64,000 bases of DNA, from the NCBI GenBank assembly GCA_009746045.1, contig RPFO01000667.1, positions 3,980,273 through 4,044,272 on the forward strand. The letters are read 5' to 3'. The notes beneath the pieces were generated by a model that was given only the letters and a program-made list of their open reading frames with translations, was not told the DNA's origin and made no database searches. The stretch's first letter is position 1. The number at the start of each line of letters is the position of its first letter. Positions 29,324-39,426 of this stretch are shown here, piece after piece. A program made the position numbers and the translations under genes. This stretch comes from Mesostigma viride (lineage: Eukaryota; Streptophyta; Mesostigmatophyceae; Mesostigmatales; Mesostigmataceae).

Positions 29324-29798
29324 CTTGCGCAGCATCTTGGTGACGTTGTCGTCCAGGCGCTGCTTCAGCTCCTGCGTCAGTGTCCAGGTCTCGGCGCCGC
29401 AGGTCAGGATGGTCACTGAGAATGACGACCTTGAAGAGGTCACGCTTGACGATCCGGGGGAGGGCGGGGTTGCTCCACCAGCGGCGGTGGTCATGGAGTT
29501 GCGCCCACACCATGCCGATCCGTGTCGTCAGGTCGTCCTCGCAGTCGCCGGAAGCCAACTGCCGAGCAGCTTGAAGCGGCCTAAAGTACTAGGGTAGTTG
29601 ACCTCGGTGTCGTCTAAGATGGGGAGTGTGGGTGAGGGCCCGGCCATGCCGCGAGACAGGGCCTCGGCCGTTCTGGGGCTGATTTCTAGACCAACCGCCC
29701 GAGCCTCGAGCACCAGGAAGTCCAGCCAAAGTTGGGCAGATTTCGGTTTCTCGATGAGCGTGATGTCGTCAGCATAAATGAGGTCAGCTAGTAAATTC
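29324..29798 (-). pseudogene. LINE copy C1, middle part
   Basis: Minus strand, from LLADLIYADDITLIEKPK through GRFKLLGSWLP and RIGMVWAQLHDHRRWW to TKMLRKA, where it joins copy C2 abruptly. The sequence is about 90% like C2 by eye, so the junction probably arose by recombination between related LINEs. Its upstream part lies at 30994-31492, beyond a plus-strand LINE insertion. Confidence 0.8.
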
Positions 29799-30813
29799 AT
29801 TATTGTCGTGGACCACGTCATGCGCCAGGCACGTGCGCGCTTTACTGCTCTTAAGGGGTTCGAGCCAGGCTTGGACATCCTTAACGAGCGTGGGCACGGC
29901 GGGGTTAGCACGGGTTACCGCCTGGCTGACCTGATTTATGCGGACGACACCACCCTCATCGCGCGCCCCGAGCACATTCAGACCTGGCTGGACTGTCTGG
30001 GCCTGGAGGCGCGGGCGGTGGGGTTGGAGATTAGTGTCAAAACTGAGGCGATGGTGATTGGGGCCTCCAGTCGTCCACCGCTGCCGCGCCTGCTCGACGG
30101 GACGGAGGTCCCATTCCGCGACCGCTTCAAGCTGTTGGGGAGTTGGCTTCCTGACACTGCCGACGATGTGGACACCCGCATCGGCCTTTCTTGGGCTAAG
30201 CTCCGTTCGCTCACACCTACTGGCGCTCCAAGGGCCTGGGCGAGCACCGCAAGCGCATGCTCTTCAAGGTCCTCGTCCTCACGGTGCTCACGTATAGCGC
30301 CGAGGCATGGACACTCACGGCAACACTGGCAGCCAAGCTAGACGGCACGGTAACCCGGATGCTCCGACAGGTCCTGAATGTAGGGTTTTCTCAGCGTAGG
30401 TCCTTAGAGTCTTTGTATCACGGTATGCCTCATCATATTTCGGATGAGATTAGGCAGCGTAGGATAGCATTTGTAGGACATCTTGCTCGCACCAGCCAGG
30501 TCGACACCGGGCCCTTGGTCTGGCCGGTCCCCAGCGGCTCGGCCAGCCAGGGCAGCATATTTTGACCTGGCGTGGCCCCAAGAACATTCCTAAAAAGGTA
30601 GGGAAACATGCCATGACCTATACCCACTTTACCCAGATGTTGCTGGACGACCTAGTGGTCCCAGCCCAGTTTGAGTACCGCATCCATTCTCTCTCCCGTC
30701 TTTGGACTGCCATGCAGGACAAGACGCGGTGGAAGAATATTGTCAAGGCGCACACGCCAGCCCCTGTGGGCAAGCCGCCTCCCCCCAAGAGGATGAGCCG
30801 TTTTGATGAGTAG
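29799..30813 (+). pseudogene. LINE ORF2 C-terminal half (RT to end)
   Basis: Contains the RT catalytic motif YRLADLIYADDTTLI, the thumb region RFKLLGSWLPDTADD, VLTYSAEAWTLTATL and GHLARTSQVDT. The C-terminal segment ILTWRGPKN...RLWTAMQDKTRWKNIVKAH ends MSRFDE. Two frameshifts occur (near 30220 and 30550). The GHLAR and W-rich tail resemble RTE-type LINEs, but clade placement needs a tree. No apurinic endonuclease is present because the copy is truncated. Confidence 0.82.
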
Positions 30814-30983
30814 CGTAGATAGGCTTTTTCTAGACTAGATATAGCTTAGAGTTAGGTTAGTTCGATTACGCGGCTTCCTCCACACCACCCATCCAACCTG
30901 GAATATGTGCTACATGATCTCCCAACGGAGACATGTTATAATTTAATTTAATTTAATTTAATTTAATTTAATTTAATTTAATT
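29799..30983 (+). mobile_element. 5'-truncated LINE (second family) with (AATTT)n tail
   Basis: A plus-strand insertion into LINE C1, flanked by TAGTAAATTC (29789-29798 and 30984-30993). The duplication is 9-10 bp because it merges with the tail. It begins in the RT (IIVVDHVMRQARARF) and ends in the hairpin CTCCCAACGGAG (30919-30930) followed by about nine AATTT units. Truncation at the 5' end, a duplication of this size and a short-repeat tail are classic target-primed reverse transcription features. Confidence 0.9.
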
Positions 30984-30985
30984 TA
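30919..30985 (+). other. LINE 3' terminal hairpin and pentanucleotide tail
   Basis: Hairpin CTCCC-AA-CGGAG, then ACATGTTAT, then AATTT repeats. The same hairpin precedes AATTC repeats at 38025-38064 and a related CTCCCCAACGGGAG precedes TTAA repeats at other LINE and SINE ends. Probably the RT recognition site, by analogy with known LINEs. Confidence 0.7.
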
Positions 30986-30993
30986 GTAAATTC

Positions 30994-31492
30994 TGCCTGT
31001 TGGTGGGCCCCCCTTCCCCAAGCTCGTTCGTGATCACTAGGCCGGGCAAATGGCACGACCTGCAATGCTAGCAAAACGGGCACGTGCCTGGCGCATAACA
31101 TAATCCACTTCAATAATAAACAGGTACGGCGACAGGATGCAACCCTGCAAGACCCCCGGTCTGCAGTGGACATGGCGGGGTAGTGCCATGTTGAGTGCGC
31201 ACCCGAGGTGGTCGCGTACCCCTCATACAGCGACTCGGATGACAGCAATCAGGGGGACCGTGGGGACGCGAGCGCGGGCGAGAACGGCCCAAAGAGCGTC
31301 CCAAAGAACAGAGTCGAAGGCCTTGATAAAGTCGACAAATGGCGGGAAACTCAACAGGCTGCAGGAGTGCGATCTCCTCAATGAGACGGCGCGCGACGAA
31401 GATGGCCATGACGGTGCTACGACCAGGCCGGAACCCCAGTTGGCTTTACCCCATGTGACGGTCGAGAGCAGAACGAAGGCGGTTGAGGATCA
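30994..31492 (-). pseudogene. LINE copy C1, upstream part
   Basis: Minus strand. It continues LINE C1 upstream of the plus-strand insertion: CMRGTRPPRVRTQHGTTPPCPLQTG and, further upstream, the RRLIEEIALLQP region and a KAFDS-equivalent stretch, all with frameshifts. It ends at the TTAA array. Confidence 0.7.
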
Positions 31493-31545
31493 TTAATTAA
31501 TTAATTAATTAATTAATTAATCAATCAATTAATTGATTAATTAAT
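31493..31545. repeat. (TTAA)n array
   Basis: About 53 bases of TTAA with a few TCAA/TTGA variants. It lies between LINE C1 and the Penelope-like element. It may be the tail of a LINE whose body is lost, or part of the insertion junction. Confidence 0.8.
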
Positions 31546-32110
31546 TAGGAACATAACTCCTGTTCTCATCAGGCGTTTTATCCATACATGTCGATACATT
31601 GATGATGTCATCGCTTTCGACAACCTTGATTTTGCAACCCATTTGTATATCACCGCTGGTCTGCCTGGCATCTACCCGCAAGCGTCCCTCACATTAAAGC
31701 TCACGTCGGAGGATACTCATTGCAATTACCTCGATCTTAACATTACCCATAACAAGAAGGGCTGGCGTACGGCTGTCTATGATAAGCGCAAGGATCCTAA
31801 ATACCAGCAAATTCCTTTTATTCGTTACCCCGATATTCACAGTCTCCTTTCCCACACAGCAAAATATGGTGTTGTTCTTTCTCAGTTACATCGTTTTTCC
31901 CGTCTTTGTTCTTATCGTGTTGATTTCATCACGACTCTTGTTGAACTCTTGCAGCGTTTATTGGTCAAAGACTATGACCGAGCCATTATGCTCCGTCAAG
32001 TCCGATGTTTTTTGCAACGTCACCCACATCTGTTCGGTGCTGCCCCTTGGCACAAGCTCTACAAACAGGTCGTGGACCGGCTGGATCGCATAGTATCTCC
32101 GCACATCTGA
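31546..32110 (+). pseudogene. Penelope-like reverse transcriptase, C-terminal half
   Basis: Open from the array boundary: RNITPVLIRRFIHTCRYIDDV (catalytic YIDD), LPGIYPQASLTLKLTSED, YLDLNITHNKKGW, AVYDKRKDPKY, then the thumb-like KYGVVLSQLHRFSRLCS...FITTLVELLQRLL, ending VDRLDRIVSPHI. The order YIDD, IYP.L.L..T, YLDL, DKR, and SQL.R..R.CS matches Penelope-like RTs rather than LINE or LTR RTs. The N-terminal RT motifs are missing. No GIY-YIG endonuclease is seen after the RT, so it may be of an endonuclease-lacking type, or this may be decay. Confidence 0.72.
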
Positions 32111-32670
32111 ACCCTGTGATGCCAGATCTCCTTTGCGGCCGTTCCGAGCTTGGCACTGGATTCGTTGTCCACATCGTCGCGTCGCTGCCGCAACACGATG
32201 TTTTCTGGCATCCGCGGGCTTTTGGTTCCCGCCGCACATTTGAAAGTGCTGTCCTCCGGCTTTTTGCCTTTGCACCGTGTGCAGTTCTTGGACGTTTGGA
32301 ATCATGGCATGGCTAACGTGATGACTGACTAGCTAGACCTTTTCAGTGGTTTTCCATTTGCAGGTATTTCCTCGTAAATGGTGGGAGAGCGATCGCAGCA
32401 ATGGTGCTCACCACTAGACACTCCCGGCCAGCTAGGCTCGAAACACACGCCCTGATCAAGCATGCTGTTTCCGGCCCCACCGTCTAGGTCATCTAGTCGC
32501 TCCACACGTAAGCCAGCCATAATTTCAATGCACAAGGATACACATTTCCATCACCATTCATCTTCATCATCCTGAACGACTCGAAAACGCGGAAAAGATA
32601 ACGGCAGGCTCGAGCTACCATGGTCCGGATTCTCCCGATTTCTGGCCTGCGCTGGTTGTCTCTTTGATAA
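31546..32670 (+). mobile_element. Penelope-like element, 5'-truncated copy 1
   Basis: Encodes the C-terminal half of a Penelope-type RT and then about 560 bases of 3' noncoding sequence ending GGTTGTCTCTTTGATAAC. The 3' part (from about 31939) recurs nearly identically at 51186-51916. Its last roughly 130 bases recur, inverted, at 33539-33632 and in shorter pieces to 33805. Immediately after it lies the inverted 3' hairpin of a minus-strand LINE. Confidence 0.7.
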
Positions 32671-33484
32671 CTCCGTTGGGAGTATCTGTAGCACATAGTC
32701 CAGAGAAGGGGCATATTAATTAATTAATTAATTAATTAATTAGACTCGTGCTCCCGTTGGGGAGTCACGGAGCATTAACCCCGATGGATGGATGGATGGG
32801 TGCAAACATCATTCCTACCGGTCTAATCTATCTACATTGGCGACATACTACATCTATCTAACAGCATGCGAACTATCTAGGCAGCCGCACGCTGCCCTAG
32901 GGGGAGCTATCTAGCGTGCCTCCCGCGGGATTGCACACGCGGGCGCTTCCCCACTGGGGGGGGCTCGTTGTCCTCTATGACCGTTGTCCTCTAAGGGGCA
33001 TATGGCCTATAATACATTCTAATTAGCTACTTCCTGCAAGGGTGGGAATGTAAACAACACTTGCTCTAGGTGCACTAGGGCACCTGCACCACCCAGAGTC
33101 TCGGATCATGCGCATGAACGACTTGAGCGCGGCGCTCTGGATGCAGACTCCTCAGTAGTTGGCGGGGTCGTCAGGAGAACCTTTGTTTTCGTAGAGCCGA
33201 TCACCCGGAAGCTGTGTTGCCATTCCGGGATAGGCGGGTTATCAGCCAGAAGAAGCCGGTTGCAGACATCGAGCAGAAACTGCGTGAGCGCCGCCAGTTT
33301 AACCACCGGTGCGGGGAGCTGGTCGGGACCAGTTGACGGCATCGTAGAAGCGGAGCTGGCGGGCGGTGGTGCATAACTCGGTCTGTGTGAACAGCGGCAG
33401 CTCGTCAGGGTCGGCCAGGGGCGCCGAAAGAGGTGGGTACGTGTAGGTGGTGGTTTCAATGCATGATGGTTTCAATGCAGCCAT
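32671..33484 (-). mobile_element. LINE (second family) remnant, minus strand, internally deleted
   Basis: On the minus strand, 33484-33106 encodes an RT N-terminal region: YDAVNWSRPAP, PAPVVKLAA, LLDVCNRLLLADNPPIPEWQHSF. It passes directly into LINE 3' UTR sequence (33100-32993 and 32705-32671) ending in the hairpin CTCCCAACGGAG (32671-32682, inverted). Most of ORF2 is missing. A short LINE fragment is inserted at 32717-32992. Confidence 0.72.
32717..32992 (-). mobile_element. Very short LINE insertion: 3' UTR and C-terminal codons with (TTAA)n tail
   Basis: 276 bp flanked by an 11 bp duplication AAGGGGCATAT (32706-32716 and 32993-33003). It contains the last codons of LINE ORF2, the 3' UTR with its short GGAT tract, the hairpin (32751-32764) and a TTAA tail on the plus-strand left side. 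It is inserted into the 3' UTR of another LINE and shows extreme 5' truncation. Confidence 0.88.
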
Positions 33485-34100
33485 TACATTTACTTACAAG
33501 GATTTTCAATTTGTGAAGTGCACCGCACTAAGAAGAAATATCAAGGAGACAACCAGCGCAGGCCAGAATTTGGAGAATCCGGACCATGGTAGCTCGAGCC
33601 TGCCGGTATCTTGTCCGCGTGTTCGAGTCGTTCAGGATTAATTAATTAATTAATTGATAGACGTACACGTGACTGCGTCGTTCAGGATGATGAATATGAA
33701 TGGAGATGAAAATGTGTAGCCTTGTATAAAGCGAAGAATAAATATCACTATATTAATTAAATATAGTTGTCTGCGCTGGTTGTCTCCTCGATAGTTGTCT
33801 CATTATTTAACTAATTACATGCAGCGCTAGGAGGAATGTTACACCAGGTTGCATCCATCACCAAGAAAAACATTACCAGCCCACAAAGGAAGACAGTGGC
33901 ACACCACTTTCTTGTGCTTCTTACAACACTAACTAACAGCTATGCAAACAGTATCTCGGGCTAGACAGCTCCGGCACATGCAGCATAAGCATTATTCCCA
34001 ATGAAACCGCAGCTAGCTCGTATCTTCACGCAGAGGCCCTGCTTTCGCCGATACCGGCAAGGACCTCCATGGCAACAAGCATGCGTGTCCAAATAAATAC
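33485..34100. other. Short repeat fragments
   Basis: Bases 33539-33632 are the inverted 3' end of the Penelope-like element, followed by TTAA repeats (33633-33656) and a second partial copy (33670-33720). Bases 33765-33805 hold a further GTTGTCTGCGCTGGTTGTCTC piece. The rest, to 34100, is not recognised and has no credible ORF. Confidence 0.55.
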
Positions 34101-36258
34101 TCTACAGAAAGACTAATTTGTTTACACCCGCAGCGTTACCCCGGGGGATGGAGGCCGTCCATGGGCCAGGTGAAGGGGAATCAAGTTTTTCCGAAGGAAG
34201 ATAAGGCGCACAAGTGCCCCAATGCCCAATGAACGCGCGGGATGTCAGCATCGTGAACCTTGCCCGGGTAGTCAACGCAAAGAGTGTCCTGGAAAAAGCT
34301 CTGTACAGACCAGGCATTGAGGACATGCCAGAATGGAATACAAATTTCATATACAAGGGCCGCCCTGCCTCCAAACCAGCGAAAATTGGATGGGGCAGCA
34401 TGCAATGAGCCGGCCGCTGCTGTTTCAAGCGCGTTTGAGGTTCGGTAGCAGGGAGCCCCTGGTAGCCACATGCCTTGTCGGTGAGAAGGACATGGCCATA
34501 TCAGCATGGCCGAGAAAACTGGACAGAATAGGCAAGAAATGGCGTCCAAGCCAATTCCTCCCCCGTTTCAGGCAGACAAAGCATCCGTCGGTGCTGCGTT
34601 GTGCAGCGAGGGAGCATCTCCCTAGTCCGTGGAAGTGGCGACCACGCACTCTTGTAAATGCAAGCGCCGCCCTGAACAAGCTGCCGCGCATGCCTCTGGA
34701 AGGCTCGCCCAGGAAATGGATGCCTCAGGTACCGAGCGCACCTTCAGCTTGGAGCCGCATACAACCCGCGTTCCGAAACGCGCGTTCCCAAACAAATCCT
34801 TTGAAGTCGTACTTCCTGGCGTATTCCGAGGACCGTCATCCTCGCCTACGCAGGACGCGATGATGTTATCCAGGCGAAATAGCGTTCTTGTCTCGGGCAT
34901 GAAACCCGCACCGTACTGCGAAGCCAGCTCTGCGAAGGATGCATACTGCAGGTGGCCTGCAAAAGGAAGACCAGGAGGGCAAGGTAGAGCAGATGACAAC
35001 GCCAAGTCACATGAGCATGATCCATTTGGATTTACCGGTTCTTCCAATTACATGTGACGATGGTACCAGACATCTGTTGGCTGCGGAAAAAATTAGGGGA
35101 AAACGCTAGTATACATGTGATAAAAGAAAAAAACAAAACAAAACAAAGCAACAATAACAACAAAACCTCACCATTCTCACGGCGATCCACATCTGGGTTG
35201 AACTCTCCTTGTCCTTCAGCAACGGCAGTGGCCTGTGCACGCATCTTTGGTGCCGATGTCAATGTGTGAAGCAAGGCTCAAGCGCAGAACGCCGTATGAG
35301 ATATTCCCCGGGCACAAGCGGTTGATCGCTGAAAAGCCCGATGCAGGGGAGACTGGGATGGTCAATTGGCGGCACCAACTTGGAAGAGATAACTCGACTT
35401 CCTAAAGACAAATGCGAGCAATCCTTTACCGTGATGCAGGCAGTGTGTTTAGAGTGCAGGCAGTGTCAGCTTTGGCGTTTTGCTAGTGAGACAGTTTTGG
35501 CAGGATTATTACACGCGAGGCTTCACGAGGTGTTCACGAGGTCTTGTTCCAATCGTTTCAAGATTCGCTAATGATACGCTGCGGAAAAATATACCACTAA
35601 CGGCACAGTCAGTTGGGTGTGTGTTATGTTGGAATATATTCAGACGATCAGATTCTGTTCTGATTCCGTTCGGAGAATGCGATATTCCTACCAACTCAGA
35701 TATATTTTTAAACAGTTTGTCACCAAGCGCCTGCCGACATCCAGACAATTTCTGACAAAGGTGCAGGAATTAGGTATCAGGATATTTTCCTGACCCTGCG
35801 GGGAGCGCGGCCGCGCGTCCAGCATTGACTTTCGGAGCACTCCCAGCTCCCAGCATTCGAACGTGACGTCTCTAGGTTATGAAACGCAAGACGCTGATCC
35901 ACGGCATGTTCACACCGCAATGTAGTGAGACAACTATTAGTTATAAATTCCGCTGAATTGGTATGGAAATAATTTACATTTACCATTTATAATTTTACAT
36001 AGACAAATTCCGCTGAACAATAAAACCATTTAAACATTGGAAAATTCCGCTGAATCGCGCCTAGATTGGATGATTGCAACCATCCATCCATTGATCCACT
36101 GCCCATCCATCCATCCATCCGGCCATCCATCCATCCATCGACCATTTATAATTCCTTAGAATTACACTATGCATGTGTTCATAGCTGAATCTCTGGTCCA
36201 TAGTTCGATAATAAATTTAGCCACTCAACAGCTGGCTTCCGTCTAGGAGAACTAATAT
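34101..36258. other. Unassigned DNA
   Basis: No domain, RNA gene or element end recognised. Several overlapping frames of 60-180 codons exist on both strands (for example 34333-34863 plus, 34622-35047 minus), but none shows motifs or conservation within the window. The segment AAATTCCGCTGAA recurs at about 35945, 36005 and 36045. Short CATC/ATCC tracts lie at 36079-36140. It could be an old transposon body or intron-rich host DNA. Confidence 0.4.
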
Positions 36259-36342
36259 TTTTTTCGGGGAAATGGGTATATTTTATTAGCCAATTATGGA
36301 CCAAAGAGGTGAGAGGGGAAATGAACTAGGTTGAAGGTGACG
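36259..36342. other. 84 bp insertion with 14 bp flanking duplications (copy 1)
   Basis: The core GGGGAAATGGG...GGGGAAATGA (36266-36324) is identical by eye to 40771-40829. The flanks are AGGAGAACTAATAT on both sides (36245-36258 and 36343-36356), as expected from target duplication. Read on the minus strand the core contains AATAAA. Too short for a gene. Confidence 0.6.
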
Positions 36343-36765
36343 AGGAGAACTAATATCTTTCTCACCCCCCTGCGAAACGACGGGATGGGAACTAATATCT
36401 CTCTCACTCCTTGAGACAACGACGGGATGGGAACTAATGTCTTTCCCAACCCCGTGAGACAACGACGGGATGCGAACTAATACCTTTCTCACCCCGTGAG
36501 ACAACGACGGGATGGGAACTACTATTTTTCTCACCCCGTGAGACAACGACGGGATGGGAACTAATATCTTTCTCACCCCCGTGAGACAACGACGGGATGG
36601 GAACTAATATCTTTCTCACGCCGTGAGACAACGACGGGATGGGAACTAATATCTTTCTCACCCCCGTGAGACAACGACGGGATGGGAACTAATATCTTTC
36701 TCAACCCCGTGAGTCAACGACGGGATGGGAACTATCTATCTTTCTCAACCTCGTGGGAACTAACG
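36343..36765. repeat. 42-43 bp minisatellite
   Basis: About nine copies of a unit around GTGAGACAACGACGGGATGG followed by GAACTAATATCTTTCTCACC. Each junction CTCACCCC(C)GTGAG is a small palindrome. The 42 bp period keeps a minus-strand frame open (KILVPIPSLSHG repeats), which I consider a by-product. Confidence 0.9.
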
Positions 36766-37138
36766 AGCCATTTGCAACACGTTGCCCTTCGGCTCACACA
36801 TCAATCCGACGCGCCAAGTGTCCACGGAAATTCCCGGGCGAAATTTACTGATCATCATGGCATTCCGCGCGCGAGGTAAATGTTGAGTGCGAAGTACATT
36901 GCGAAGCTATGGTAGCGTGAAATTTTATTGTGCACGAATTACGAAGCCATTGCTTACCGGAATTCACTTGTTCGATCGGCATTGACATGAGGAAAATTAT
37001 TCTGCCAAAAAAATTTGGGAAACAATTTTGTTGGCGGAAGGGTGCGAGGGCAAACACGCAGCAGTGGCCAGTTTCGCATGCCGCACGCAGCTCACTCGTG
37101 CGTGTTCAAGGTACAAGCTAGTACAGATTAGACGCTTG
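36766..37138. other. Unassigned DNA left of the ORF1-only LINE
   Basis: No ORF, repeat or RNA recognised. It continues after the LINE insertion at 38079, so both flanks belong to one older sequence. Confidence 0.4.
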
Positions 37139-37152
37139 CAATGTATCCCCAC

Positions 37153-37618
37153 CGAGCTCCCCACCGAGGCCGAGCTCGCCAAGCGCAGCCTTAACGTCAT
37201 TGTCAAGAATCTCAAGATGGAGGAAGGTGAGAATTCCGAGAAGCTTGCACGTGCTTTTGAGAGAGAAATCCTTGATCGCATGGGCCTTACTGGTGAGATC
37301 GAGCTGGCCGCCCACCGCCTTCCCCGCGCGCGGGGTAAGGCAGGGCCGCCCCCGCTCCTTCTCACCTTTAAGACCCCGGCGGACAAGATTTCTTTTCTCA
37401 GACGCCGCAAGCGGCTCGAGAAGACTCTCTTCACCCTTGATGACGACCTGACCCTGGCGCAGCAACAACGGCGACGGGAGCTATGGCCGACCTACCTCCA
37501 GCTCCGGCAGACCAAGGCGGGCCAGCCGGTGTACTGGAAGGGGGCGGCCATCTACGTCGGCCACAAGCCCTGGCAGGCGACACCCGCGGCCCCAGCGACT
37601 CCAGACGCCCCAGCTTAG
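37153..37618 (+). CDS. LINE ORF1-like RNA-binding protein, C-terminal 150 aa
   Basis: After ELPTEAELAKRSLNVIVKNL it shows the ORF1 pattern: LNVIVKNLKMEEGENSEK, IELAAHRLPRARGK, PPLLLTFKTPADKISFLRRRKRL, TLFTLDDDLTLAQQQRRREL. This corresponds to the RRM and C-terminal domain of L1-type ORF1 proteins, which bind LINE RNA. The frame is intact to the stop after TPDAPA. The start is missing because of 5' truncation; codons upstream of 37153 belong to target DNA. Confidence 0.7.
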
Positions 37619-38064
37619 GGGAATACCGCAGTAGTAGTGTAGCCGGAATAGATAGACCGTGGCCATGTACATGTACGCCTCCTAGAGGCACTATCCCAGC
37701 TAAGCCACGCGCTTTATTTAATCATGTACCTGTGTGCCTATGATGAGCCACACTCCAGATGATGCCTAGCTTTATTTAGTTATGTTGTGCCCATGCAGGG
37801 AGTAACTCTCTGCTGAGAGCCCCGCTTTAGCCTTTGTATAGCTATGCTGATCTTCCCCCCCATGACAGGCTCCCCCTTCGCTGGGCATAGCTTGAAGATC
37901 ATGGGGATGCACGTGCCCTGGTGCACCTAGAGCAAGGGTCCTTTACATCCCCACCCTTGCAGGAAGTAGCTTAGGATGTATGATAGGCCATATGCCCCCT
38001 CTCACGGGCTATGTGCTACATATACTCCCAACGGAGTTATGTTACAATTCAATTCAATTCAATT
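37153..38064 (+). mobile_element. ORF1-only LINE derivative with (AATTC)n tail
   Basis: A 912 bp insertion with a 14 bp duplication CAATGTATCCCCAC (37139-37152 and 38065-38078). It carries the C-terminal part of a LINE ORF1 running directly into a LINE 3' UTR with no ORF2 between them, then the hairpin CTCCCAACGGAG (38025-38036) and AATTC repeats. The UTR (about 37915-38040) matches the minus-strand LINE UTR at 32993-33100. This resembles the 'half-LINE' elements described in mammals (HAL1), which lack ORF2 and use it in trans. Confidence 0.85.
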
Positions 38065-38078
38065 CAATGTATCCCCAC

Positions 38079-38718
38079 AAATTTTTACGATTAAGAACAT
38101 CATTGCAAAGAAACCCAGAGTAGGAATACCCTTCATTTTGCGTTTCCACGTTGCACGCAGCTTTCGAAAAGAGTCAGATTTATAGGAGCGCCGACACGGG
38201 CAACAATGCATGTCTTGGATTTTACGTCATTTCTTGCAGCTTTGTGACTTCTCTTGGGCGAAGCAACATTGTCCGGCGCATAAGATGCGGGCGTGGCTCG
38301 CTGCCGACGTCTTTGGTGCGCTCGGGCCGGGGTGCGGGAAAACCAACAGCTACTGGTTTATAACGTCGTAACCCGCTATTTTATAGTCATTAACCGGAGT
38401 ATTATAGTGGTTTACGCGTCCGGCGACGGGCGAAAAGAAATCCTTAATACCATGACGCCATGGCCTGGGGAGGCATTCCGAGAAGGACTAGGGCGGGCGG
38501 GCAAAATTACACGAGACAGTGCCCGCGGGCGCAAGACAAAACGCACCGTTTCTCCCCTGGGTCCATCGCTGCCATCGCCGGGCGGCGCGTTGAGGAACCG
38601 ACTCACTATTTTTTGTGCCTGTTTCATAAATACATATTGACCCCGTGACTTTCCCACCGGAGGCATGTTTATGCATAAGTGGATGCACGCATGAATGAAC
38701 GGATGTATGAATGATGGC
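38079..38718. other. Unassigned DNA right of the ORF1-only LINE
   Basis: No domain recognised. It ends in ATGAATG-type short repeats just before the GGGA array. No credible gene. Confidence 0.4.
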
Positions 38719-39426
38719 GAGAGGGAGGGAGGGAGGGAGGGAGGGAGGGAGGGAGGGAGGGAGGGAGGGAGGGAGGGAGGGAGGGAGGGAGGGAGGGAGG
38801 GAGGGAGGGAGGGAGGGAGGGAGGGAGGAGGGAGGGAGGGAGGGAGGGAGGGAGGGAGGGAGGAGGGAGGAGGGAGGGAGGGAGGGAGGGAGGGAGGGAG
38901 GGAGGGAGGGAGGGAGGGAGGGAGGGAGGAGGGAGGGAGGGAGGGAGGGAGGGAGGGAGGGAGGGAGGGAGGGAGGGAGGGAGGGAGGGAGGGAGGGAGG
39001 AGGGAGGGAGGGAGGGAGGAGGGAGGGAGGGAGGGAGGGAGGGAGGGAGGGAGGGAGGGAGGGAGGGAGGGAGGGAGGGAGGAGGGAGGGAGGGAGGGAG
39101 GGAGGGAGGGAGGGAGGGAGGAGGGAGGGAGGGAGGGAGGGAGGGAGGGAGGGAGGGAGGGAGGGAGGGAGGGAGGGAGGGAGGGAGGGAGGGCTAGGGA
39201 GGGAGGGAGGGAGGGAGCTAGGGAGGGAGGGAGGGAGGGAGGGAGGGAGGGAGGGAGGGAGGGAGGGAGGGAGGGAGGGAGGGAGGGAGGGAGGGAGGGA
39301 GGGAGGGAGGGAGGGAGGGAGGGAGGGAGGGAGGGAGGAGGGAGGGAGGAGGGAGGGAGGGAGGAGGGAGGGAGGGAGGGAGGGAGGAGGGAGGGAGGGA
39401 GGGAGGGAGGGAGGGAGGGAGGGAGG
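38719..39426. repeat. (GGGA)n microsatellite
   Basis: About 700 bases of GGGA, interrupted by single-base losses (GGAGGGAGGA) and two GGGCTAGGG/GGAGCTAGGG variants near 39190-39220. Polypurine on the plus strand, so it could form triplex or quadruplex. The frames it keeps open in both directions are artefacts. Confidence 0.95.

Noticed and set aside
31546-31600. Hammerhead ribozyme near CTGATGAG (minus strand, about 31568)
   Set aside because: A short stem (GAACA/TGTTC) follows, but the GAAA core box and stem III are missing.
34333-35047. Overlapping frames of up to 176 codons on both strands as a host gene
   Set aside because: No domain, no clear splice pattern and frames in conflict; left as unassigned.
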